Assembly: GCA_030549495.1 (NCBI GenBank)
Contig: JAUIRK010000855.1
Location: 2,047,501 to 2,111,500 of the forward strand
Length of the DNA: 64,000 bases
Direction of reading: 5' to 3'
Source: Nectonema munidae
Taxonomy: Eukaryota; Nematomorpha; Nectonematoida; Nectonematidae
Shown: positions 11,064-22,959 of the stretch, piece after piece
How positions within the stretch are numbered: position 1 is the stretch's first letter
Layout: every line of letters begins with the position of its first letter
Notes under the pieces: model-generated
The model's database searches: none
Told to the model about the DNA's origin: nothing
Seen by the model: the letters and a program-made list of their open reading frames with translations, nothing else
Position numbers and translations under genes: made by a program

Positions 11064-11630
11064 ATGGAAGTTGGACGTCATCAAGATGCACGAGAACAAT
11101 ACGAGCATTGGAAAAAAACTATGGAGATGTTCTTCGAAATCCTTAAAGTTTCTAAAGAAACCCAGCTGTATTTTCTGACTTCTCATGTGAGCTCAAAGTT
11201 ATTCCAATACTTCTGCGATAAGATTACTTATGAAGATTCTATTTTCTTCCTTGACAAAGTGTTTGTAAAGCAATCTCATGGCTTCAAGGTATATCGCCTC
11301 TTCACAAGAAAGCATAAGCCAGGAGAGTCCCTCAACACTTTTATACAAAGCCTGAACCAGTTATCCCATGATTGCAAGTTTGGGAATAAGTCTGCAGAGG
11401 AGAACAGGAAAGAAGCCGTGTGTGTCGCATTGATACAAGGACTACTTCCTTCAGTGATCAGAACACACATCTTAGAAAAAGAAGACATCAGCCTGAAACA
11501 TGCTTTTGATGTTGCTGTTGGAATAACGAGTCTAGAAGAAGCTGCCCGGTTTCAAAAGACATCTTTGAATACCATTGTTTCTGAAAGTGAAGATAAACAT
11601 GCCGGTGATTTAAATAAGCAGGTATGGTAG
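11064..11630 (+). mobile_element. Fossil LTR-retrotransposon gag fragment (Ty3/Gypsy-like)
   Basis: The open frame (188 codons) has the pattern of a retrotransposon Gag capsid region. An N-terminal run with EQYEHWKKTMEMFF is followed by the conserved core in which GESLNTFIQSLNQL precedes a small Cys-containing segment and ALIQGLLPSVIR. No protease, reverse transcriptase or integrase and no long terminal repeats were recognised within several kilobases. This is a lone gag piece from an otherwise lost element. Age is unknown; the loss of the rest suggests an old insertion. Domestication cannot be excluded from one sequence. Confidence 0.7.
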
Positions 11631-11639
11631 GAAATTCAT

Positions 11640-13304
11640 TTTGTGCTATAAATAAATTTTAAGTGAGAAAGAAAGCGTATAATAGTAGATAATGTTGATA
11701 TCAGAATTAACTTTTTTAAATTAACTTTGGATGATAAAGATATAAGCTAATATAAGATATAGGAAGTCTATTTTTTTATTCTCAAACAAGTCTTTCCTAT
11801 TGGAGATTTGGGTAAAAAAAACTTTCTCAAACACTGTTCTAGATGGAAAAACTACACTGTACCTCCTCTAACCTTTTTCTTTCTAACAGAAATAGCTAAC
11901 TTGGATAAATCCTACAGATATCTCCTACTTTGCGTACAACCCTTTTTTGAATGATATATTATTTCTAGAATAAAATTGCCAATTTTTAAGACATTTTAAC
12001 TTTGTCTATTGAGAATAGTCAAATGCTTTCTCTAATTTTTTTGAACATCCAGACTTAAAAAGTCTTTTGTTGCGCTGCTATGATCATTTTACATATTTTT
12101 GGAATACATTATAATTTACATTTTGCATATTTTCACGAACTTTTTCGAGAATTTCCAAAAAAAACAACAAATTCAGAAATCTACACTATAATGTTATAAT
12201 TCATATGGGAAAAAAAGTGTTTAATTATTTTTATAATTTTTTAAACAAAATTACATTGGTGTATTCAAGGAGTCCCAAAAAATGTTAAACACACCTTAAA
12301 TAAAAAAAAGTTTTTTATAAAAAAATTATATTGTGTCTATAATAAAATTTATTTGAACAAAAAAAAATCCAAAATAAAAAATCATTTTCAATTAGTTATT
12401 ATCCAAATGTGTCACCAAATTTATGTGAATACAAAAAAAATCCATTTTTTTAAATCCCTCTAAATAAAGAAGTATTATACTTAATTTAAATGAATTTTTT
12501 TTTTAAGTTTTCCTTTTTCAATTAATAAATTATATTTGTAATTTTAGTTATTGATTGCCTGTTTCTCTGAAGCCCTCTTCCATACACTGAAAGAAGGTAA
12601 AGAATACACTTTATTTTTAAACTTTTTCTCTAAATAATAGTTACCCGAATTTGGAGGAAAACTTCACTTCCAAAAAAATGGTTAAGCTTTTTTTTAAAAA
12701 AATTTTTTTTTAAATTTTATCTTTCAATTTAAGATTTGTGTGTAGTTCAATCAAATTTAATTTGATTTTGTGAAAGAAGGGTTTTGAAGAATGAAATCTG
12801 TTAGATATACTACTCTAGATAAGCCATCATTCACACTACTTTCGGATATAGAAAATTCAAAAATGTTCATAAAATCGTCCATTGATATTACTTTCTTCCA
12901 GATCTTTCAGGTATACCATAAATTACCCTAATAATAATAATAATAATAATATAACATTGTTAAAAAATTTTATTTTTATCTTGTTCAATCTTTGAATCTC
13001 ACTAAAGCCCTTAATTTTGCTTCAAAAGACATCTAGAAACGAAAATCTAAGAATGTGACGCTTTCAGTATCACGCAATCCTTTCAAATATTTTTTTACCA
13101 GCATCCTACACTGCTGAAAGTTCTCTTCACGATTTTACTCTTAACACATTCCCAGTATTTTACATGAAATATTGCTTATTTTTAAATTATATTTTTAGTG
13201 TGTTTTTGATCTATTTTTTACAATGTTTCTTTTTTAAGCTTATTTTTTTTAATTCAGTTTTTTTCTTAATTCCTAACTTTTTATCTAGTACTTGAGCTTC
13301 ATTG
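11640..13304. other. AT-rich intergenic DNA
   Basis: Nothing supported except an (AAT)n microsatellite at about 12931-12951. Confidence 0.5.
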
Positions 13305-13432
13305 GTTTTTAGGGTGTACCTCTCAGCTTAACAGTTGAAGGTCATGGGTTCAATCCCAGAGGCTCGCAACTCTTTAGTGCTGGGCAAAATTTGTCCGCTC
13401 AAGTGCTAGGGGGCGTTTTCTCAGATATTAAT
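13305..13432 (+). mobile_element. tRNA-derived SINE, family 2
   Basis: The head TTAGGGTGTACCTCTCAGC, then TTAACAGTTGAAGGTCATGG and the B box GGTTCAATCC, matches the minus-strand copy at 60141-60310. It lies immediately before the satellite array. Confidence 0.7.
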
Positions 13433-13461
13433 AAGTTTTTATAAATATTTTTAATGTTACA

Positions 13462-15196
13462 TATATATTTCAACTATGCTGAATTCAGTGATGATGTCCA
13501 TTTTTTATCAAAATCAATCAAACCTGTCAAAAAATTGATTTATATTTGACAGCTCATCTCAAAAAGGAACTTTTTATTTAAATAATTATATAAAGTTTTT
13601 TACACATGTATCCCATTTTCAAATATGCTGAATTCAGTGGTGATATTCATTTTTTATGAAAATCAATCAAACCTGTCAAAAAATTGATCTAAATGTAACA
13701 GCCCATCTCAAAAAGTAACTTTTTATCTAAATAAGTATATAAAGTTTTTTACATATGTATACCCATTTTCAACTATGCTGAATTCAGTGGTGATATTCAT
13801 TTTTTATTAAAAAAAATCAAACCTGTCAAAAAATTGATTTATATTTGACAGCTCATCTCAAAAAGGAACTTTTTATTTAAATAATTATATAAAGTTTTTT
13901 ACACATTTATCCCATTTTCAAATATGCTGAATTCAGTGGTGATATTCATTTTTTTTATGAAAATCAATCAAACCTGTCAAAAAATTGATCTAAATGTAAC
14001 AGCCCATCTCAAAAAGTAACTTTTTATCTAAATAAGTATATAAAGTTTTTTACACATGTATACCCATTTTCAACTATGCTGAATTCAGTGGTGATATTCA
14101 TTTTTTATTAAAATCAATCAAACCTGTCAAAAAATTGATCTAAATGTAACAGCTCATCTCAAAAAGGAACTTTTTATTTAAATAATTATATAAAGTTTTT
14201 TACACATTTATCCCATTTTCAAATATGCTGAATTCAGTGGTGATATTCATTTTTTTTATGAAAATCAATCAACCCTGTTAAAAAATTGATCTAAATGTAA
14301 CAGCCCATCTCAAAAAGTAACTTTTTATCTAAATAAGTATATAAAGTTTTTTACACATGTATACCCATTTTCAAATATGCTGAATTCAGTGGTGATATTC
14401 ATTTTTTATGAAAATCAATCAAACCTGTCAAAAAATTGATCTAAATGTAACAGCCCATCTCAAAAAGTAACTTTTTATCTAAATAAGTATATAAAGTTTT
14501 TTACACATGTATACCCATTTTCAAATATGCTGAATTCAGTGGTGATATTCATTTTTTATTAAAATCAATCAAACCTGTCAAAAAATTGATTTATATTTGA
14601 CAGCTCATCTCAAAAAGGAACTTTTTATTTAAATAATTATATAAAGTTTTTTACACATGTATCCCATTTTCAAATATGCTGAATTCAGTGGTGATATTCA
14701 TTTTTTTTTATGAAAATCAATCAAACCTGTCAAAAAATTGATCTAAATGTAACAGCCCATCTCAAAAAGTAACTTTTTATCTAAATAAGTATATAAAGTT
14801 TTTTACACATGTATACCCATTTTCAAGCATGCGTAATTCAGTGGTGATATTCATTTTTTATTAAAATCAATCAAACCTGTCAAAAAATTGATTTATATTT
14901 GACAGCTCATCTCAAAAAGGAACTTTTTATTTAAATAATTATATAAAGTTTTTTACACATGTATCCCATTTTCAAATATGCTGAATTCAGTGGTGATATT
15001 CATTTTTTTTTATGAAAATCAATCAAACCTGTCAAAAAATTGATCTAAATGTAACAGCCCATCTCAAAAAGTAACTTTTTATCTAAATAAGTATATAAAG
15101 TTTTTTACACATGTATACCCATTTTCAAATATGCTGAATTCAGTGGTGATATTCATTTTTTATAAAAATCAATCAAAACTGTCAAAAAATTGATTT
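13462..15196 (+). repeat. 150-bp satellite array, largely 300-bp A/B dimers
   Basis: Twelve monomers start with TATGCTGAATTCAGT or a close variant at 13475, 13624, 13774, 13923, 14075, 14224, 14376, 14526, 14675, 14828, 14977 and 15130, spaced 149-153 bp. Type A has TTTATATTTGACAGCTC and AAGGAAC; type B has CTAAATGTAACAGCCC and AAGTAAC. The order is A B A B, then a B-head/A-tail hybrid, B, B, then A B A B and a truncated twelfth copy. This is a higher-order dimer of about 300 bp with one rearranged stretch. A/B identity was judged by eye. Confidence 0.9.
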
Positions 15197-15269
15197 ATCC
15201 CAAAAAGAAAGGATCAGTTACGGTTTATTGAATTAGAGAATTGCGTTTAATAGAAAGTATAGGGAGATG

Positions 15270-15530
15270 ATGAAGTTTACCGTGTATGGCATTTTACACA
15301 CATATACCCATTTTCAAGTAGGCTGTGTTTACTGGTTATATTCCTTTTTTTTTATAAAAAATTAGTCAAACCTGACAAAATAATTTAAATATGACAGCCC
15401 ATGTCAAAATTAAAATTTTTATTCTTATAAAATTTTTTTATACATTTCAAGTATGTAGAATTTAATGGTGATGCCATTTTTTATGAAATCAATAAAACCT
15501 GTCAAAAAATAGATAATTCACTCAAAATAT
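15270..15530 (+). repeat. Two decayed satellite monomers outside the main array
   Basis: At 15296-15415 and 15447-15510 the order CCCATTTTCAAGTA, GGTTATATTC or GGTGATGCC, AAACCTG and GACAGCCCATG follows the monomer plan with many changes and gaps. These look like old edge copies, as expected at the border of a satellite array. Confidence 0.65.
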
Positions 15531-15739
15531 TTCATTCTACAGTAACTTATGTAACTCGATAGGACCTCCATCTTTTTGGCTACAAATTCGTTATCGGCTC
15601 GTAGTCTCTACGTCATATTATAATTTACAGTATGTAATTTTGCTATTCATTCCATGATGATCCTTTCTTGGTAGCTCTTTTTCATTAGAAATTTATATTC
15701 TTCAATGTGTGTTCGAAAATTTTTTTATAATGATAAAAT

Positions 15740-16320
15740 TACTTTTTTCCTCTCACAAAGCATTCTGATTAAAGAATCTTCTTGATGATCTTAGAATTTT
15801 TTATCAGTATCGTATATTTTATTATCAGGCTTGAATATTTGTCAACCAATCTCATTTCAAAGGCTTTTTTCTGATGAATCATTCGTGATGCTCATTGTTC
15901 AATTACAAAAATTTGTCCACGTTCTTCATCTAAAAAATTATTTCTTTGACACAAAAGGAAAAAGATGGACAAAATCAATTTAAATTAAAAATATCTTGAT
16001 AGTGACTAAATTCTCACATATTGACATCTGTGCCATTTTTGATAAATCTGACCTATTCTAAATTTTCATATTTTCTACCCATCTTAGCTAAATGTTAATT
16101 GTAATCCTATATGATAAGTTATAGATTTAAATATTTTTCATTTGTAAAAGAGGAACTTCTTTTTCACAGTCAAAATCTTTTTGAAGCATCTATTATATAA
16201 TTAAACCACTTCCTAGTTCATTAGAACATGGTAGATGTTCCATTTAGTCAAGATACATATTTTTTTTTAATTATTTGTTTTGATCACATGTTCTCTTTTC
16301 AATTAGTTTTCAACTTTGTT
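15740..16320 (+). repeat. Satellite-associated module, copy 1
   Basis: It is highly similar to 52204-52730, sharing for example CAAAGCATTCTGATT, TTGATGATCTTAGA, TTGTCCACGTTCTTCATCTA and GTAGATGTTCC-like or CATTTAGTCAAGATACAT phrases in the same order. In both places it lies downstream of satellite monomers. Satellite and module therefore appear to be parts of one dispersed repeat. No long open frame is present. Confidence 0.75.
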
Positions 16321-16539
16321 CCTTCTCTCATACAAATTTTCAAAAGATTTTATAATACATTTTGTTACTCAAGATGATTGTAGAAAATATTATAAGCCAA
16401 AATATACAAAAAAAAAAGTATATTTTCACTATATATCTAATATGCAGCCATTTTTTGAAATTTTTTTACAGAACTGATTTTCAGGCATACATTATTAATT
16501 CAATTGCCACTTCGAGATATTTTTTAACCGTATTATCCA

Positions 16540-17515
16540 AAATCCAGTACAGAAATAAAATAAGCATAGTCGATTTGGTATAAAACAGATATTTTATTTT
16601 TTTGAAAATATTTTTGAAGACAGTATCTAGAAGTAAATCGCAAATCTGATTCAAGCTTTCAGATATTTTAAAACCATAAATGCCAAACCTGAGTCTAAAA
16701 ATGAAACCAGCATCTTACATTTGGCATAAAACCAGATATTTTATTTAAATTTTTCTGTAGACATTAGACGTAAATCGAAAATTTGATTGACACTTTCAGA
16801 CATTTAAAACCTCTAAATGCAAAAAATGATTTCAGAAATAAAAATTATCATGGTCGAATTGGTATAAAAACATATATTTTATATAAAATTAGAGAGAATA
16901 TTTTGGGATATAGTTTTACGACATAAACCACAAATTTGATTGACACTAGCAGTAAAACCTCTAAATGCGAAAACTGTGTTCAGAAATGAAATCACCATGA
17001 TCTATTTGCTATAAAAACATATATTTCACGTAAAATTTAAATCAATATTTTTGAAAACTAATTTTAGAACTAAACGCAAATTTCATTAACACTTATAAAT
17101 GTTTTCACTTCCTAATTGTAAAAAATCAGTTCAGAAATGAAAACAGCATGATTGATTTGGTATAAAAACATATATTTAATTGTAAAATTTGAATGAATGT
17201 TTTTTGAGATAATTTTTAGAAGTAAACCGCAAATTTGATTAACACTTATAGGTATTTCCAGATCCTAAACGTAAAAAATGAGTCCTGAAATGAAACCAGC
17301 CTGGCCGATTTAGTATAACATATATTTTATGTAAAATGTGAAGGAATGTTTTTGGAGACAATTTTCAGAAGTAAACCGCAAATTTGATTAACAGGTATTT
17401 TCAAATCCTAAATGTAAAAAATGAGTCCAGAAATGAAAACAGCATGACCGATTTAGTATAAAAACATATATTTTATGTAAAATTTGAAAGTATATTTTAT
17501 TAGATATATATTTGA
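16540..17515 (+). repeat. Second tandem array, about 147-bp unit, seven decayed copies
   Basis: The phrase GGTATAAAA or a variant recurs at about 16575, 16723, 16861, 17008, 17159, 17312 and 17456, spaced 138-153 bp. Each unit then carries CATATATTTTA, AAATTTGA, AGTAAACCGCAAATTTGATT, CCTAAATG and AGAAATGAAA in order. Units are more diverged than those of the 13.5-kb array and show no sequence similarity to it. Confidence 0.8.
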
Positions 17516-19190
17516 TCAATCAAAATTTTGATTGACATTTTCTAAAAAGTAGCCATGATTATTGAAAAAATTAAATATATAAAGTGTTATGCGTTCCAAA
17601 CTGTATATAATTATAAATTTTCAGGGTATTATATAATATAGATCCTAAGTTATAAGATTAAGTACAGATAATGTCAAAAATTTGCTGAAAAATTTTAATT
17701 TTTGATTTTGATTGACAGTTTTGGACATGAAGGGTTCATTCAACTACCATGAAAATGGTTTCAAAAGATGCAGCTAGCGATTTTAGGAAAAGTCACAAAA
17801 TTTGAAGGGATATGATTCAGCTAATATCTTCAACTTATTAGCTAAATATCTTCAACCAACCAACATTTAGTTTACTTTTTGTAACATATAAAAATTATAT
17901 CAAACAAAAAAATCATATAGTATAATTCGATAGAAAACGATTTTTCAGAGGTAAAAAGTAAATGTTAACAAATTTTAGCCCCAAGAAGCTCAACACTTTA
18001 GTAATGCACAAAGTGATAAAAGACGGATTTGATATCATTACAATGATTGATTTGAAGAATTTTTACACATATGTTTCCCCATCTTTAGCTTGCAATGAGG
18101 GGAGGGAAGTATACTATATGAATCATTATTATTAATTTTTAATAAGCTATGTATTTGTTACAATTTTTTAAATCTTAGTTTCAGATAAAAATAAATCAAA
18201 AAATATATAAGAAAATTTAATTAGTAAGATAAAATATCTAGATAAAAGTCATAAATACGAGAAAAAAACTGAATAAAAATCAAACAAAGATAAAAATGAG
18301 TTTTAACAACATAAATTGTAAAACAAAATTAAAAAAACACACCCTTTAAGTTAAAGTATCATGAGTTTAAAATATTTTATTTTAAATAATCATGACTTTA
18401 AAAAAAAGTTTGGCCAGTTAAAATAATAAATCGTTCAGAGAGCACAAAAGACTCGCATATTTTTAAAGCACTCACAAATATACACACTAAGCACAGCCAG
18501 AGGGATACAGGCTTTATCTATACTATACGAATTATAGGCTTTAATTAAACCGTGATATTGAATTCCCGAATTTTCATTGGGTATACCTAAAAACGAAGTT
18601 TGAAAATCACTCAGATGGCTAATCTACGTAGGAAGTTCAGAATTTTGGCTCCATGATTAGAATCCTTCCCTTGGATGCGATACAAAATCCATCAATAGTC
18701 TGAACAAAGTTTTTATCATGTCTCAAGTTTGGCTTAAATTCTGTATTTAGTATTTCAAGTCTGAAAAATTTAAATGAGACAAAAATATAGATTGTGAAAG
18801 TGTTTTTTCAGTTTACAAAAAATTTTTAAACCGAAAGAAAATTTTTAGACATAAATTCGTTTTTTAAGTACGAAACTAAACTTTTTTTGTGCCACAACTA
18901 AAAATTACTTTTTTATTTTTTTAAATATATTTTTTTTGGAATTAAATGCTAAAAATGTAGAGATATAAGTATTACTTTTTATATTCGTAAAAATGTAAAT
19001 TTTAATTCTTTTAAATATTTATAGAAAAATGCCTCTACATCGTTTACTTAGTAAAAACTTTTGACAGAGAACTTCATTCAAATAAATATTTTTGTTTTTA
19101 TAAAAAATTCTTTATTTATATTCAGATTTATCTTAACTTTTGACAATCTTCTGTTTTTATCATAAAAGATTTTGTTTACTTGAATTTTCC
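17516..19190. other. AT-rich intergenic DNA
   Basis: No supported gene or repeat. The downstream flank of the second array grades into it without a clear end. Confidence 0.45.
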
Positions 19191-19194
19191 GATT

Positions 19195-19800
19195 TGATCA
19201 TCATTTATGCCTTAAATGTCATTAGAATTAAGACTTAAAGTAGTATCTCTGTCAATAAATAGAAGTCAAAGAAGTATAGCTAAATTGTTTGGCTTATCTA
19301 GAAGAAATATTTAGCAAAATTTATTGAAATTTAAAAATAACTATTGCAAATAAGGCAAAAACCGGAATTTCTCATAAATTGATTTAAAAAATGTACAAAA
19401 AATAATGAGGCCATATTTTATCAATCCAAATTTGTTTCCAAGTTAAGTCTTACAAAAAAAATTGGGAAGTTGTATTCCAGCTGAAAAAATGAGCTTTGAC
19501 AAACGTTCAATTAAGTAAAAATTATTGTGGACAAAAGAAAAAGTAATTTAGAGTATGTCTGATTGGCTAATGCCATTTTAAGCGATGCAACAAAATTCAG
19601 TTTTGTTCTAATGGATGCAAATCTGTTTTAAGACCTAGAGGGATGAGGTATAACGAAAGTTACTTCAAAAACGTTCAATCATGAAGGATATGATGATTTT
19701 TTTCAAAGGATTTATTTCTTAGTGCAGGCCGAAAACATTTGCATGGCACTGTATATCCAGGTGATTTTGAATCCAAATTTTTAAAACCAAAAAAAGTCCA
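19195..19800 (+). mobile_element. Decayed Tc1-like transposase
   Basis: Over several plus-strand frames the order of Tc1 transposase parts is visible. There is an N-terminal helix-turn-helix like INRSQRSIAKLFGLSRRNI (about 19250-19310) and a middle part with SSKL-like spacing. The catalytic-domain neighbourhood follows, where a Phe-Val-Leu-Met stretch precedes LRPRGMRYNESYFK (about 19600-19670) and a region spaced like the second and third acidic residues. Many stops and frameshifts are present. Inverted ends were not found. Confidence 0.5.
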
Positions 19801-20275
19801 AACCATCATTATTAGTTGAAACAAATCACATATTTTAACTCATCAAAAACTGTCAAAATCTATATTGAAATATTGTCTTACGCTATTTATTTTCGCTCTC
19901 GTTTCTTCCAAGAAAAATGGGAAGATCAATCGTAGATATATCAATGGTAGATCAAATATATCATATATAGATCAACATATGGTAGATACAATTTCGAAAC
20001 TGTTTAGTATTTTAATTAACTATTTTTTGTCCGTTATTCAGTTTGTTGTTAAATTAGTTAATTCATTTTAAAATATATTGTTTATTATTTTCCCTAATAT
20101 AAATAAAAATATAAAAATATTGATTTTTTACCTCTAAAATAATCCAATTAAAAAGAATTTTTCTAAAAATAGAGATTGAAGCAAACTTTTAAAGGACGTA
20201 AGGGGGGTAAACAAATGGCCAAATGTCTTTTCTTATTATATACATTCTATAAAATTTCACTTTATCAAATTTTTA

Positions 20276-22959
20276 ATGGTATCGCTTTCCCATTTAGAAG
20301 TGTATGATAATAGCAAACAAGAGAAACTACAACCTCCACTACTAGAAACAAAACGAACTAGGAGCCCATATAATCTCAGAGCTCCCATCTTTTATCTAAA
20401 AGTCTACAAAAAGAAAGAAGATAACTTCCCAGACTCATCCAGTTCTAGCAACACGATTCGGGAGACAGGAGACCCATTAGAAGAAACATCCAACCAACCC
20501 GAAGCTTCGACATCCCAAAACTTCGATGAAAGTTTAACAACCACGAAAAAGCAAAGGAATGACATTGAAGTTTATGAAGCTGACAACATAACACCAAGAA
20601 CTCCTGACAGAGTAAAGGCAAAGAGTGAAAGAGAAGATGGAAAAAGGCTTCTTCTCTCCGAAAATGGATTTGAATCAGAACAGGATGATGAAAAAACTTT
20701 GTATTCGAAAGAAGGAAAAGAGAGCTTGGTGAAACGGGAAAAGAATCTGGAGACTGGGATGAGTAAACGAGTGTTGAGTCATTATCTGCACAAAACAGGA
20801 CGAATATACCGGTTTTTCTCGGACTACAAAAAGCGTCTTCTCCACATGGCAAACAGATTCGATGCGAGAGTCTCCGATTTCTATTCTTCTTCCAGACCAC
20901 ATGTACAGCATCAACCTCTAAGAATAGATGATCGAAAAAAGAGTGTGGATGAAAAGGAGGAAGAAGAAGCCGTGATAATGTTGTCAGGTGTGGAAGCTTT
21001 GATCTCTGGTCTGGAAGATACGATGCATCTCGCGAACGTGACCAAATTCATGGTGAATGAGAGTGAAGTGGTGGCTGAAAGCATGGAAACCATCATGAAA
21101 ATGGTAGACAGAACAATCACCTTTTTGAGTGTGGTCAAAAAGAATGCAACATCTGAGGAAGAGCACGCTGCGTCAACGGTTGCTCCAACTTTAATTACGA
21201 AAGAAGGACTAGAAGAGATATCCATGACTTCCGAACCGACAATTCCACGATCTTCCACTTTCAGGAGCACTGAAATTCGCGAAAAGAATGCAACGAAAGA
21301 AATACTCACCACAACAGCTTCAACAAAAACGACAACACCCATTGAAAGGGAAATCACTGAAGTAGTGAGTGAAAGAGTCGAAGAACGGTCAACGCGCTTA
21401 CCAACAACTCCAAAAACTTCGAAAAAGCCTGTAAGAGTCACAATAATGGAAGGAACGCCTGTTGTGGTGATCGACGAAACGAGTACAGCGTTCAGAGGAG
21501 ATGAATTGAGAAAACGCACAAGAAAAGTAACAACAACAACAACAACAACCCAGCCTCCACCAATCACAAGTACGCGTGGTGGTGAAGGGGAAATTGAGCA
21601 TACTTCAGCGTCAAACATCATAGAGACTCGGAGAATTCCTACGAGAAGAGAAGAACGAATACCGAGTGCGATTTTTGCGGACGAGTCAAGTACTGAGATT
21701 GAACGTGTGAGATTGACAAAGCGCCCAACAACCCCTGCAACTACGACAACTTTTAAGGACGAGGAAGCGGTGAGGCATTTTCTTACAAGCACGCTGGATA
21801 CGGGAATAGAAGGTGAGGATCGCTTTGGAAGCTTTGTAAGGAATGCGATACGGATTGTGAAAGAAGGTGGAATTAAAAGTTCCATTCTTGGGGTGAGTGC
21901 TGGAGAAGTGAAAAAACCCAATACTCGTAGAAAGCCCAAAAAGGCAGAAATTTCCGTCACTGAAAGCAGAAACATCACACCGAAGTTTAAGCTAATTCAG
22001 AGAGTTGAGACGAGTACCAATGGAGAAATTGAAAAAGCGAGAAGAATTCGCTACATTAATCGGCCAAGTGAGCTGGATGATAGGCAGTCCCGAACTGAAG
22101 GTCTAGTTATAGGTGGGAGCGTTGATGACAAGACTCCATCCTACACCAAAAGTTCTTCGGCTTCGGAAAGGGAAGTGGGAATGCGAAAAACAGCGACTCC
22201 TAAGCCGATTGATACGATGAAAGCCGAGTTGAAATTTTTGACGATGAAGCCGGCTATAAATGTGCTCATTTCGCGCTTTAAAAAGATTCTTAAGAAAGAA
22301 GTGAATGACAGTAATAATCCCGAAGTGCTCTCGGCAAACACAGACAAAAAAGTCGAAGTTGATTTGGGAGAGAGTTTGGATGGAATGAGAATCAATTTAA
22401 TCAAAGTTTCTCCCTTACCAACAAATACTTCAAGGAGGGAGACAGAAAAAGCAAAGGTGTACAAAAGTTTCAGTAAATTGAAGAAAATTTCAAAGACTTC
22501 ACCTTCCACAAATGAAATGACAACACCCTCAACCATATACATCAATAAAACAGATTCTAAGGAAAATCGGTTCAAAGAAATAACTTCAGAAGTAAAAGGA
22601 TACTCCAGGAAGCCCTTAATCGAAATCAAAACTCCATTTGAAAAGAAGAATCCCTTGGTAAAGAAGATCCGGTTTGATCAAGAAGATGATGTTGAAGAAG
22701 AAGAAGAAGAAGATAAAGAAAAGAAGGTGAGTGTGTTTGAGGAGCGACGAAACCACTTATTGTACAAAGCGTTGCGCAGCGAAATCCTGCAAAAGAAAGT
22801 GATCACACCCTATTTCAAAAGGAATATCATTGAAAGTGAGCAAATTTGTATTTTTACTTTTGCAACACTTTTCACTCTAACACTCTCTATGTCACCAATA
22901 TTATTATTATTATTATTATTATTTTCGCTATCTTGACAGTGCTTTCAAGAAAAGTGTAA
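20276..22959 (+). CDS. Disordered Thr/Lys/Glu-rich protein of unknown function, two exons
   Basis: The long exon is open for more than 2.5 kb and contrasts with its AT-rich surroundings. At its 3' end a donor GTGAGC at 22836 and acceptor CTTGACAG ending at 22939 define a 104-nt intron with a poly-ATT tract. Splicing replaces a hydrophobic read-through tail with ...RNIIEMLSRKV and a stop at 22957-22959. The predicted protein (about 860 residues) is low in complexity: Thr runs (around residues 345 and 417), an acidic run EEEEEED near 805, many Lys/Arg pairs and several Asn-X-Ser/Thr sites. No transmembrane segment or known domain is seen. The ATG at 20276 may be intronic read-through, because TTTCCCATTTAG ending at 20297 is a good acceptor; the true start may then lie in an upstream exon. 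Function unknown. Confidence 0.7.
22836..22939 (+). other. 104-nt intron of the disordered-protein gene
   Basis: It begins GTGAGC and ends TATCTTGACAG, with a pyrimidine-rich first half and an (ATT)n tract. Splicing joins A at 22835 to TG at 22940 to form an ATG codon in the reading frame. Confidence 0.65.

Noticed and set aside
13462-17515. CRISPR-like or centromere interpretation of the tandem arrays
   Set aside because: Units are adjacent without unique spacers, the host is eukaryotic, and the arrays total under 3 kb, far too short to claim a centromere.
19865-20071. Secreted-looking peptide upstream of the disordered-protein gene
   Set aside because: The start is TTG, not ATG, and the downstream part is AT-driven Ile/Tyr/Ser sequence. 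No splice link to 20298 could be made in frame.
20911-21978. 355-codon open frame antisense to the disordered-protein gene
   Set aside because: It is a shadow of the biased codon use on the plus strand. Its Val/Ser/Phe-rich translation has no domain and no splice or start context.
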